Assembly: GCA_964422155.1 (NCBI GenBank)
Contig: CAYQZZ010000020.1
Coordinates: forward strand, 1-34,188
DNA length: 34,188 bases
Reading direction: 5' to 3'
Source of the DNA: JBGPRB01 sp964422155
Lineage (GTDB): Bacteria; Chloroflexota; Dehalococcoidia; Dehalococcoidales; RBG-16-60-22
Translations under genes and position numbers: made by a program
The notes under the pieces: model-generated
The model's input: only the letters and a program-made list of their open reading frames with translations
The model's database searches: none
Told to the model about the DNA's origin: nothing
In this document: piece after piece, positions 23,901 to 30,315 of the stretch
How positions within the stretch are numbered: position 1 is the stretch's first letter
Layout of the letters: every line of letters starts with the position of its first letter

Positions 23901-24553
23901 GTTTCATATTCTTCGCGGGCGAAGGCGCGCACCACCTTGGCGCCGACGATGCTCTCCTGGATAAAAGTCCCCAGGACGCCCAGGCCCTGCTGGATTTTCA
24001 TGGAGATGACGCGCAGTTTATCGCCGATGACGACAGCCCGGAAGGAAATGAAGGGGAGAACGCAGAGACTGATAAGCGCCAGCTTCCAGTCGAGCATAAG
24101 AAGCACGACGGCTATCGCCACCCCCAGGACGAGGAAATAGACGCCCCGCAGCAGGGCGAAACCGACGAACATGCGTACCCCTTCCACGTCCGAGGTAGCG
24201 CGGCTCATCAGCTGCCCCGTCTGGGAGCGGTCGTGGAAAGCATAGCTAAGCTTCTGGAGCCGGTCGTACATCATGTTGCGGAGGTTATAGGCTACTCGTT
24301 GCGATAGAGCCTCGGCCAGGTATGTCTGCCCGTAGTTAAGTATGCCGCGCAGGATGCCGGCCCCGGCTATGCCCATAGCCGTGAACACCAGAAGGCTCGT
24401 CTGGCTCGAACCGAGGGCCAGGTCAATGGCCCGACCGGTAAGCTGTGGAATCGCCATGGACAGGCCGGCCCCGGCAAAGAGACAGATATAAGTCAGGGCT
24501 GCCTGCCTCCGCTGCTTCCAGAATAGAACCGCAATCCTGAGAAATATACGCAT
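20930..24553 (-). CDS. single-chain ABC exporter with two transmembrane and two nucleotide-binding domains
   Basis: A 1207-residue fusion of two half-exporters in the order TMD1 (about 1-310), NBD1 (about 335-570), linker, TMD2 (about 635-930), NBD2 (about 960-1205). NBD1 has Walker A G368-x-S-G-S-G-K-S-T376, Q416, signature L472-S-G-G-Q476, Walker B ending D496-D497 (Asp instead of Glu) and Q528 in place of the switch His. NBD2 has Walker A 996-1004, Q1044, signature L1100-S-M-G-Q1104, D1124-E1125 and H1156. One ATP site is therefore consensus (NBD2 Walker B with NBD1 LSGGQ) and the other degenerate, as in heterodimeric exporters such as TM287/288 and LmrCD. The substrate is probably a lipid or hydrophobic drug. 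The ribosome-binding site is weak and no regulator is adjacent. Confidence 0.92.
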   Translation of the reverse strand: MRIFLRIAVLFWKQRRQAALTYICLFAGAGLSMAIPQLTGRAIDLALGSSQTSLLVFTAMGIAGAGILRGILNYGQTYLAEALSQRVAYNLRNMMYDRLQKLSYAFHDRSQTGQLMSRATSDVEGVRMFVGFALLRGVYFLVLGVAIAVVLLMLDWKLALISLCVLPFISFRAVVIGDKLRVISMKIQQGLGVLGTFIQESIVGAKVVRAFAREEYETEKFIRQAKENYNLEIGIAKLLASNSPMMSFALFIAMAGILWYGGRLVITGAMTQGKMAEFLLYVVMLNMPVRMLGWLTQLYSRAMSSGQRVFEVLDEVTSVEEKAGAIDLGGVKGAVRFESVSFSYDSQQPALREITFEVKPGQVVALVGASGSGKSTIANLLPRFYDVTKGRIALDGTDMRDLTLESLRRNVGIVHQDTFLFSATIRENIGYGKPGATLEEIKKAARIAHLNDFVMSLPEGYETWVGERGITLSGGQKQRLAIARTLLLNPRIVIMDDATSSVDMETEHLIRQALNSLLAGRTTFIIAQRLRSVQMADLILVLEDGRIVERGTHQELIARNGYYNRLYNLQFQYQEGWHASKEEQLPEEPLETVSLPVTEGLVIPTTGRGLSRSSLSDSDDIVFGKPYDSRIVTRMVEYFAPHKVAVILTIVATLFYTATIVASPYLVGMAINKYIVVGNIAGLNIAILLFLGNAALNLAAYWGQIRAEAVIGQGILLRLRRQVFSHLQHLSISFFDHNEAGRIMSRAQDDVGELGDFLDSGAFWVVGEIISLIAIVVIMLTMSFNLALVSLAVVPFLFWFVIVWQKRARQSFIHARRTLSAVNASLQENITGIRLIQSLSREKINSEHFDRVNRVNLQANLQAARQSAVMMPVMETLVSLATALTIIFGGIGVIQGAILVGTLVAFTLYIQQFFDPIRTLTMEYTQLQRAMASAARIFELTDVKQEVVDGTKSLKPSRLKGEISFENVSFHYETGPEVLHGINFYVAAGETAALVGPTGAGKSTMVSLLARFYDVTSGRILVDGNDIREMKQVDYRSQLGLVLQEPFLFSGTIRDNIRYGNAQAKESDMIEAARTVGAHDFIMKLEKGYDTWLQERGQNLSMGQRQLISFARALLANPSILLLDEATANMDSYSEQVLQEALKHLLKGRTAIVIAHRLSTIRNADRIAVLDSGRIVEEGKHEELLALGGLYARLHEMTYASVAAREK

Positions 24554-24829
24554 CTGACCCTATTACTATGTTAGCACAAAGGGGGCTCCCTCGTAATTAT
24601 GCTGGCCGGTGATGCCATGACTGACACCTCTGCGCGCGCCCGGGCCGACATTATTCTGGGGACTGTGAGATTCAATCAGGGTGAGCGGCGCCAGGGCGTC
24701 GCCCTGCTGAGGCGAGCGCTCGCCCATCTGTATAAGGCTTCGTTTCCATCGGATTTCTCCGCTGTTTTAACCCCAGTTCTAAGCCATCTGACGGAAGAAG
24801 AATTATCTTGGTCATATCTAGCTTTTTAC
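24554..24829. other. intergenic stretch, no convincing gene
   Basis: 276 bp between the ABC exporter start and the permease stop. A plus-strand open frame begins at 24599 but runs on through the antiparallel permease gene and lacks a ribosome-binding site, so I do not accept it. The first part contains no clear repeat. Confidence 0.5.
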
Positions 24830-26185
24830 TCAAGCATATCTCAGTCCCAGCCACAGCCAGCACATGGCCACCGATATAATCGTGGCCGGGATCGCATATT
24901 TCATATATCTCCCCCAGCCAATCGGGTAGCCCTTTCTTTCCGCAATCGCCGTACCTACCACATTAGCCGAGGCCCCGATGGGGGTGGCGTTTCCGCCGAT
25001 GTCCGTACCCAGGGCCAGCGTCCAGGCCAGCGTGGGCAGGGGTACTCCCGTCGCCTGGGCGAGATTGGCGATGACCGGCACCATAGTGGCCGCGAAGGGG
25101 ATATTATCCACGATGGCCGAGGCGAAGGCGGAGACCCACAGGATAATAGTTATTTCCAACAAGATGTTACCCCCCGATATCCGGCCGATGTACTCGGCCA
25201 GCATCTTCAGCAGCCCGGTCTCTTCCAGCCCGCCGACACAGACAAACAGCCCGATGAAGAAGAGTATTGTCCGCCAGTCTAGCCTCTTCATGATGTGAAA
25301 TGCCTTATGCGGGGTGGCGACTAGGGTCAGGGAGGTGGCGATGACGCCGATGAGTCCTACCGAGAGCCCTGTCTGGGCATGGGTAATCAGCAGGACGATG
25401 ACGATGACGAAGATGGCCGTACTGAGCTTGAACATTAGGGCATTTTTAATAGCATCCCTTGGTTCAGGGTACTCGGGTGGGGGCTCGGTCCGGGACTTAG
25501 TCGCCGTAAGGCTTTTGCGAAAGCTAAGGTAGAAGAATAACATGGCTGCCAGCATGGCGACCCAGGCAATCGGCCCGGTGTTCGTGACGAAATCAATGAA
25601 GGTGTAACCGAAGGCTGTGCCGATGATGATATTCGGCGGGTCGCCGCTCATGGTGGCGCTGCCGCCGACATTAGCGGCAAAAATCGTCGCTATTATAATC
25701 GGCACCGGGTCGAATTTCAGCAGGCGGGCCAGCTCGATGATGACCACCGTCATGAAGAGCAGGACGGTAATGCTGTCAATAAACATGGCCAGAAAACCGG
25801 AGAGGAGCATAAAGCCAATCAGGATGGGAATGACCTTGTACCTGGCAATCTTGGCCACATAAAGGCACAGCCAGTTGAAGAACCCCGCCTCAGCCATACC
25901 CTCCACCATAATCATCATACCGGCAATAAAGATGATCGTCTGCCAGTTGACGCCGCGGGACTCTACGGCCACGTGTCCCGGTAGCCAGAATTCCGCTTTA
26001 CCAAGCTGGCCGATGTTCAGGACATTGGCCACCAGATGGGGCTCCCTTAACACAATGAGAAACACGACGACAATAGTTAACGCCGCACCGATAAGGGCAG
26101 GAATATACCTGTGTACCTTCCCCCACGTGATCACGCCGAACATGACTAAGAAGATCACTATAGCCAGAATTTGAGCCAGCGTCAT
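24830..26185 (-). CDS. ArsB/NhaD-type ion permease (SLC13/ArsB superfamily)
   Basis: A 451-residue permease with about 11-12 transmembrane segments in two inverted halves. The first half contains N-V-G-G-S-A-T-M-S-G-D-P-P-N-I-I-I-G, the signature of the ArsB/NhaD/P-permease family; the second half repeats it as G-G-N-A-T-P-I-G-A-S-A-N-V. Members exchange Na+ for H+ or export arsenite. No arsenate reductase, ArsR or arsenite ATPase lies nearby, so Na+/H+ exchange is at least as likely. The start at 26185 follows GGGAGGATG; the longer frame to 26227 begins upstream of that site. Confidence 0.82.
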   Translation of the reverse strand: MTLAQILAIVIFLVMFGVITWGKVHRYIPALIGAALTIVVVFLIVLREPHLVANVLNIGQLGKAEFWLPGHVAVESRGVNWQTIIFIAGMMIMVEGMAEAGFFNWLCLYVAKIARYKVIPILIGFMLLSGFLAMFIDSITVLLFMTVVIIELARLLKFDPVPIIIATIFAANVGGSATMSGDPPNIIIGTAFGYTFIDFVTNTGPIAWVAMLAAMLFFYLSFRKSLTATKSRTEPPPEYPEPRDAIKNALMFKLSTAIFVIVIVLLITHAQTGLSVGLIGVIATSLTLVATPHKAFHIMKRLDWRTILFFIGLFVCVGGLEETGLLKMLAEYIGRISGGNILLEITIILWVSAFASAIVDNIPFAATMVPVIANLAQATGVPLPTLAWTLALGTDIGGNATPIGASANVVGTAIAERKGYPIGWGRYMKYAIPATIISVAMCWLWLGLRYA

Positions 26186-26393
26186 ATATTCATCCTCCCA
26201 AATCTGAGACAGAACAGCAAAAGTCAAAGATAGTGTATCAGGACTCAGGTCACTTTTTCAACGAACTGCAATTAACCATATGAGCTACTTAGTAACATTA
26301 TTGCTTGGAAGACCATGGAAAAGTTATAGTAAAAACTTTCCCCGGCCAGTCTGAGTTAGGTCTGCGGGGAGTTCTCGGTATCGTCCCCTTAGC

Positions 26394-26447
26394 TGGAGCC
26401 GGGGGGTTCGAACCCCCTACCTTCCCGATATAATCGGGACGTTCTCT
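26394..26447 (-). pseudogene. truncated tRNA-Ala-like remnant
   Basis: The 3' acceptor strand and T arm (26394-26420) match the intact tRNA-Ala at 26553-26628 almost exactly. An anticodon-type arm follows (stems 26435-26439/26423-26427 with a 7-nt loop, formally UAU) and the gagaac of the D-arm 3' side (26442-26447). The 5' acceptor strand and D-arm 5' side are missing, and no CCA is encoded. It cannot fold as a complete tRNA. It lies about 105 bp downstream of the intact gene on the same strand. Confidence 0.7.
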
Positions 26448-26490
26448 CGGATATTTAATGATTTTGGTAATTAGTTTTTATTTGTTATTT

Positions 26491-26520
26491 GATACTTGGT
26501 ACTTGGTACTTGATACTTGG
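26491..26520. repeat. short tandem repeat of a tacttgg-type unit
   Basis: Four 7-bp units (tacttgg, tacttgg, tacttga, tacttgg) run in series at 26493-26520 between the truncated and intact tRNA-Ala genes. Similar low-complexity words are common in repeat-rich environmental genomes. The rest of 26186-26552, apart from the tRNA remnant, holds nothing I can name. Confidence 0.6.
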
Positions 26521-26552
26521 AACCTGGGTGGGGCATAGGCAGGGTTGGGAAA

Positions 26553-26628
26553 TGGTGGAGCCGGGGGGATTCGAACCCCCTACCTCCTGCGTGCAAAGCA
26601 GGCGTTCTCCCAACTGAACTACGGCCCC
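26553..26628 (-). tRNA. tRNA-Ala (UGC)
   Basis: A complete 76-nt tRNA including an encoded 3' CCA. The acceptor stem GGGGCCG pairs with CGGCTCC (one G-U). The anticodon stem CCTGC/GCAGG holds the loop TTTGCAC with anticodon TGC. The T arm has GGTTCGA with a strong GC stem. The D arm GTTC...GAAC is intact. The promoter at 26642-26671 reads in the right direction. Confidence 0.95.
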
Positions 26629-26641
26629 GAACTATAGAAAA

Positions 26642-26671
26642 ATTATAACACACACTCTCATTCCTTGTCAG
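26642..26671 (-). promoter_or_regulatory. tRNA-Ala promoter
   Basis: On the minus strand CTGACA (26671-26666) and a perfect TATAAT (26647-26642) have an 18-bp spacer. The expected start, near 26635, is a few bases before the mature tRNA 5' end. The -35 box overlaps that of the divergent gatB promoter. Confidence 0.65.
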
Positions 26672-26693
26672 TCACACTCATTGTTGCTATACT
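26665..26693 (+). promoter_or_regulatory. gatB promoter
   Basis: TTGTCA (26665-26670) and TATACT (26688-26693) have a 17-bp spacer, giving a start near 26700 and a leader of about 24 nt before the gatB ATG. Its -35 box shares five bases with the -35 box of the divergent tRNA-Ala promoter. Confidence 0.6.
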
Positions 26694-26723
26694 GGATATG
26701 TTGTTTTTTAGGACGGGGCATTC

Positions 26724-28178
26724 ATGAATTACGAGACGATTATCGGGCTGGAAGTCCACGCCCAGCTATTGACCAGGAGTAAGATGTACTGCGGCTGCAG
26801 TACCGATTACGCCAACGCGCCGCCCAATACCCATGTCTGCCCGGTCTGCCTGGGTATGCCCGGCGTTCTCCCCGTCATTAATAAGCAGGCTGTCGAATTC
26901 ACCATGATGACCGCCCTTGCTTTAAACTGCCCTGTATCCGATTTTACAAAATTCGACCGCAAGAACTACCCCTACCCCGACCTCATGAAAGGCTACCAGA
27001 TTTCCCAGTATGATGCGCCCATCGGGAACAAAGGCTGGCTCACCATTGAAGTTGACGGACAGAGAAAGCAGATAGGCATCACCCGCGTCCACCTGGAGGA
27101 AGACGTCGCCAAGCTTTTACACCGCACCTCCCCGGACGAAGAAGACTACAGCCTGGTGGATGTCAACCGCTCCGGCTGTCCTCTCATGGAAATCGTCGGG
27201 GAGCCTGACCTGCGTTCGCCGGAGGAAGCGCGGCAGTATCTCATCAAGCTGCGCAGCATCTTGCAGTACCTCGGCGTTTCTACCGGCAATATGGAGGAAG
27301 GCAGCTTCCGCTGCGATGCCAATATCAGCCTGCGACCTGAAGGCAGCCAGGACTTCACTGCCAAGGTGGAGGTCAAAAACATGAACAGCTTCAAGGCGGT
27401 CTTCATGGCCATGGAATATGAAGCCCAGCGCCAGAGAAAAGCCGCCGCCGAGGGCAAAAGACTTATCCAGGAAACGAGGGGCTGGGTGGAGGACAAGGGC
27501 AGGACCGTCTCCCAGCGCAGTAAAGAGTACGCCCATGACTATCGTTATTTTCCGGAGCCGGACCTTCCGCCTTTAATTATCGGTCGGGACTGGGTGGAGG
27601 CTGTCAGGAAAAAGCTCCCCGAGCTGCCCGAGGCCAGGCGCGATAGATTCATCTCCGGATATGACCTGCCGCTCTATGACGCCAGTTTGCTCACCGGCTC
27701 CAAAGCTCTGGCCGACTACTTCGAGGAGTGCGTCGGGGCCGGTAAAGAAGTTTCGCCTAAAGAGGTCGGCAATTGGCTACTGGGCGAAGCGAGCCGCATT
27801 ATCAATGCCCATAACATGAATATTGACGAATTCCGAAAAAAGTTAAGTCCGCAGATGCTCTCCGGACTTATATTGAGTTCGCACGGTACGATAAATACGG
27901 CCACCGCCAAGTCCGTGCTCGAAGAGATGTTTAATACCGGTCAGACCGCCGATGAAATTATCAAAGAGCGCGGTCTCAGCCAGATTAGCGATACGCAGGA
28001 GCTTGAGAAAATCGTTGCCGAGGTGATAAACTCTAATATGCAGCCCGTGGCCGACTATCGGTCGGGGAAGGAGACGGCCCTCAAGTTCCTGGTCGGCCAG
28101 GTGATGAAGGCGACCAGAGGTCGTGCTAATCCGCAGCTTGTCAATGAAGTGTTAAAACGGAAGCTTGCCGAAACATAA
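26724..28178 (+). CDS. gatB: aspartyl/glutamyl-tRNA(Asn/Gln) amidotransferase subunit B
   Basis: A 484-residue full-length GatB. This subunit of GatCAB binds the mischarged tRNA and phosphorylates Glu or Asp before amidation with ammonia channelled from GatA. The N-terminal I-G-L-E-V-H-A-Q-L, a zinc site of C-G-C-S followed by C-P-V-C-L-G-M-P-G, and D-V-N-R-S-G-C-P-L-M-E-I-V are all present. The C-terminal helical and YqeY-like tRNA-binding tail (about 330-484) is complete. AGGACGGGG precedes the ATG. gatA and gatC are not in the window. secG follows 23 bp downstream and is probably co-transcribed. Confidence 0.97.
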   Translation: MNYETIIGLEVHAQLLTRSKMYCGCSTDYANAPPNTHVCPVCLGMPGVLPVINKQAVEFTMMTALALNCPVSDFTKFDRKNYPYPDLMKGYQISQYDAPIGNKGWLTIEVDGQRKQIGITRVHLEEDVAKLLHRTSPDEEDYSLVDVNRSGCPLMEIVGEPDLRSPEEARQYLIKLRSILQYLGVSTGNMEEGSFRCDANISLRPEGSQDFTAKVEVKNMNSFKAVFMAMEYEAQRQRKAAAEGKRLIQETRGWVEDKGRTVSQRSKEYAHDYRYFPEPDLPPLIIGRDWVEAVRKKLPELPEARRDRFISGYDLPLYDASLLTGSKALADYFEECVGAGKEVSPKEVGNWLLGEASRIINAHNMNIDEFRKKLSPQMLSGLILSSHGTINTATAKSVLEEMFNTGQTADEIIKERGLSQISDTQELEKIVAEVINSNMQPVADYRSGKETALKFLVGQVMKATRGRANPQLVNEVLKRKLAET

Positions 28179-28201
28179 AAACGATTATTGGAGAAACTGA
28201 T

Positions 28202-28423
28202 ATGGAAATGTATTTATATATCGCGCAAATAGTTGTCGCCGTAGCCCTGATACTGGTTGCCCTGCTTCAGGTCCGTGGTGGCGGTCTGGGAGGTATCTTC
28301 GGCCAGGCGGACACGGTATATCGCACCAAGCGTGGCGTGGAAAAAACCCTGTTTCAGCTTACCATCGCCCTCGCCTTTATATTCATCATCCTCTCGATAG
28401 TATCCATCCGTATAGGTTCCTGA
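28202..28423 (+). CDS. secG: preprotein translocase subunit SecG
   Basis: A 73-residue membrane protein with two transmembrane helices (about 3-22 and 50-70) joined by a loop with V-R-G-G-G-L-G-G-I-F-G, the SecG hallmark. It assists SecYE in protein export. The start is ATG 28202 with GGAG upstream; a second in-frame ATG lies two codons on. Length is normal for the family. Confidence 0.92.
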   Translation: MEMYLYIAQIVVAVALILVALLQVRGGGLGGIFGQADTVYRTKRGVEKTLFQLTIALAFIFIILSIVSIRIGS

Positions 28424-28459
28424 CACCGGGGCATGAATCGCGACACCTCTATACTATCA

Positions 28460-28523
28460 TTCCCGTGAAACTTGTCCCGTACCCTGTCCCGTGCTTTACA
28501 CGGGATTGATACGGGAACGGGAA
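28460..28523. repeat. nested three-level palindrome
   Basis: Three 7-bp pairings nest around one centre: ttcccgt/acgggaa (28460-28466/28517-28523), tcccgta/tacggga (28475-28481/28510-28516) and tcccgtg/cacggga (28487-28493/28499-28505). It follows secG and may end its transcript; the outer right arm overlaps the duplicated sequence next to the gap. Related to the cattcccg-type elements. Confidence 0.6.
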
Positions 28524-28725
28524 TTTAACCCCCTTTCCCCCCCTTTTTTAAGGAATAATCACCTTTTTCCNNNNNNNNNNNNNNNNNNNNNNNNNNNNNN
28601 NNNNNNNNNNNNNNNNNNNNNNNNNNNNNNNNNNNNNNNNNNNNNNNNNNNNNNNNNNNNNNNNNNNNNNAACGGGAATTTAACCCCCTTTCCCCCCCTT
28701 TTTTAAGGAATAATCACCTTTTTCC
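28516..28725. other. 100-N scaffold gap flanked by identical 55-bp sequences
   Basis: Positions 28571-28670 are exactly 100 N. The 55 bases before it (28516-28570) are identical to the 55 bases after it (28671-28725). This is what results when two contigs overlapping by one assembly k-mer are placed next to each other without being merged, so the true distance may be zero. No gene should be drawn across it. Confidence 0.9.
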
Positions 28726-28777
28726 TATCTGTGCCGCTAAATACTGATAAATTGTTATAATTTTATGCTTGTTGCTA

Positions 28778-28806
28778 TTGACAAATACGCTCAGGTTTGT
28801 TACTCT
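28778..28806 (+). promoter_or_regulatory. candidate promoter of the DUF5679 gene
   Basis: A perfect TTGACA (28778-28783) and TACTCT (28801-28806) are 17 bp apart, giving a start near 28813, shortly before the GGAGG at 28826-28830. Confidence 0.5.
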
Positions 28807-28836
28807 GCTAGGCAAGGATAACATTGGAGGTGCGAA

Positions 28837-28977
28837 ATGCAGGCTTATTGCATGAAGTGCAGGAAGAAAGTTGAGATGAGGAATGCCAAGTCGGTCACGC
28901 TGAAGAATAAGCGACCGGCCACCCAGGGCGTTTGCCCCTCCTGCGGCACCAAGGTGTTCCGCATCGGCAAGGGCTAG
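28837..28977 (+). CDS. DUF5679-type zinc-ribbon protein
   Basis: A 46-residue basic protein. C5-x2-C8 and C33-x2-C36 form a zinc ribbon, and the segment between is lysine/arginine-rich (K-C-R-K-K-V-E-M, K-N-K-R-P-A-T). It closes with G-T-K-V-F-R-I-G. It matches the small DUF5679 proteins known from Chloroflexota and other phyla, sometimes next to topoisomerase I or ribosomal genes. GGAGG lies 6 bp upstream of the ATG. The composition suggests nucleic-acid or ribosome binding, but no function is established. Confidence 0.85.
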   Translation: MQAYCMKCRKKVEMRNAKSVTLKNKRPATQGVCPSCGTKVFRIGKG

Positions 28978-29171
28978 TCCTGCTTTAATCCCCCCGCCCT
29001 GTTCGTAACCGGGATTAGTAACGCTATTATCTGAGTATAGCGACTTATCCGCGAGTCGGCCTGAAGCTGGTAAAAGGCTTAGGGGTAAGCGTGTAATCTT
29101 TTTCGACCGCGGTTAATTGCTATGTTGGATTGTGTTATAAAACTAATAAGGCATTGCATATGCAGTGCCTT
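28978..29171. other. structured intergenic region, possible small RNA or leader
   Basis: No coding frame of its own. Hairpins: cgctat/atagcg (29022-29027/29037-29042), gctta/taagc (29077-29081/29086-29090, loop gggg), and a 10-bp stem 29148-29157/29162-29171 with one G-U pair and loop atat, followed by a short T-rich tail. The last could be a weak terminator. I do not recognise an Rfam-type family. Confidence 0.4.
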
Positions 29172-29314
29172 CTTTAGTATACAGTACCTTTAAACTGTAT
29201 TTGCTTCTTCCCGGCGTTTTCCATTGCCCCGGGTAAAAACCGCACAGGAGCGACAATTAGGGACAGGTTATCCCATCCAGGCAAGGACTACTTTCCTGGC
29301 TCACCCTTTTCCGT

Positions 29315-30301
29315 TTGGGGGCAACCGCCCGCGGCGTTCTTCCCTTTCTCCTCGGCGCCGTCATCGCCTGGAGCCAGGGCAAATCCATCGACCCGATGGT
29401 ACTGCTCCTTTCCACGATAGCCGTTATCTGCATAATGTTAATGACCTTCCTCGTGAATGAGTATTACGACTATGATACCGATAAGGGCAATGTGGACTAT
29501 CACATGCTTTCCGGTGGCAGCCGTATCCTGACTATGGGACTTATTCCCCGCCGCCACGCTGCCATCGCCGCCTGTATTCTTCTCACCGTCGCCATCGTTA
29601 TCGGGCTATTGCTGTATTTCTATTTCCAGACCGGGCCTCTGACCCTCCCTCTCGGCGCAATAGCGATTATCATCGGCTATTTCTATACTGCAAAACCGTT
29701 TCAGTGGTCCTACCGCGGCCTCGGTGAAATAACTATCTGGTTTGCCTGCGGCTGGCTGGCTACCATCACCGGCTACTACCTCCAGGTCGGGCAACTCAAC
29801 ACCGTGGCGACACTGGCTTCGCTCCCCGGGGCTATCAGTGTGTTCCTGGTCATACTTATGAACGAAATTCCTGATATCAGGTCAGACAAGCTTTCCGGTA
29901 AAAACACTCTGGCGGTCAGGCTGGGCAGAGAGAAAACAGGCATCCTATATATCGTCCTGCTTATTTTGTGCTATTTAAATATTATCGTTATTGCTTTCTT
30001 CGGCGTGCCGGTAATCAGCGCTTGCCTTTCGGTTATTCTGCTGCCGTTTATTATATTGAATATCCTTACCATCATCAGGAAGGGACTTGCCGGGAAAGCA
30101 TTACAGGAGTCTCTCAGCCTGAGGACGATGGTCTTCGACCACTTGATAACCATCATCTACGCCGTTAGTTTTATCGTGTCCGGACTTAGTATGATAGAAG
30201 TAAGAACCGACTACCTGATAATGCTGGTGACCGCTTTCATTGTAGTTTTCGGACTGGAAGGCCTGGGGATAGCCTGTTCCAGAAGAATGCTTCCGGAATG
30301 A
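29315..30301 (+). CDS. UbiA-family prenyltransferase (MenA-like)
   Basis: A 328-residue membrane prenyltransferase with about nine transmembrane helices. Both polyprenyl-diphosphate/Mg2+ motifs are present: N48-x3-D52-x3-D56 (N-E-Y-Y-D-Y-D-T-D) and N183-x3-D187-x3-D191 (N-E-I-P-D-I-R-S-D). The MenA-like branch attaches a polyprenyl chain to 1,4-dihydroxy-2-naphthoate for menaquinone. The first standard start is TTG 29315, but the same frame stays open back to 29261 and encodes W-L-T-L-F-R-L, which looks like the normal UbiA N-terminus. No ATG, GTG or TTG is available in that extension, so the true start or an N-terminal frameshift is unresolved. Convergent with cysS. Confidence 0.85.
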   Translation: MGATARGVLPFLLGAVIAWSQGKSIDPMVLLLSTIAVICIMLMTFLVNEYYDYDTDKGNVDYHMLSGGSRILTMGLIPRRHAAIAACILLTVAIVIGLLLYFYFQTGPLTLPLGAIAIIIGYFYTAKPFQWSYRGLGEITIWFACGWLATITGYYLQVGQLNTVATLASLPGAISVFLVILMNEIPDIRSDKLSGKNTLAVRLGREKTGILYIVLLILCYLNIIVIAFFGVPVISACLSVILLPFIILNILTIIRKGLAGKALQESLSLRTMVFDHLITIIYAVSFIVSGLSMIEVRTDYLIMLVTAFIVVFGLEGLGIACSRRMLPE

Positions 30302-30315
30302 ACTGGTTTTTGGTA

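Noticed and set aside
24599..25282. 227-residue plus-strand open frame starting upstream of the ArsB/NhaD-type permease gene end
   Set aside because: Most of it lies antisense to the well-supported permease, it has no ribosome-binding site, and the protein is low-complexity with no recognisable motif.
24830..26185. Arsenic-resistance locus
   Set aside because: The permease family fits, but there is no ArsR, ArsC, ArsA or ArsM nearby; Na+/H+ exchange is equally possible.
26423..26439. Functional tRNA-Ile with UAU anticodon
   Set aside because: The arm folds, but the 5' acceptor strand and D-arm half are missing and no CCA is encoded.
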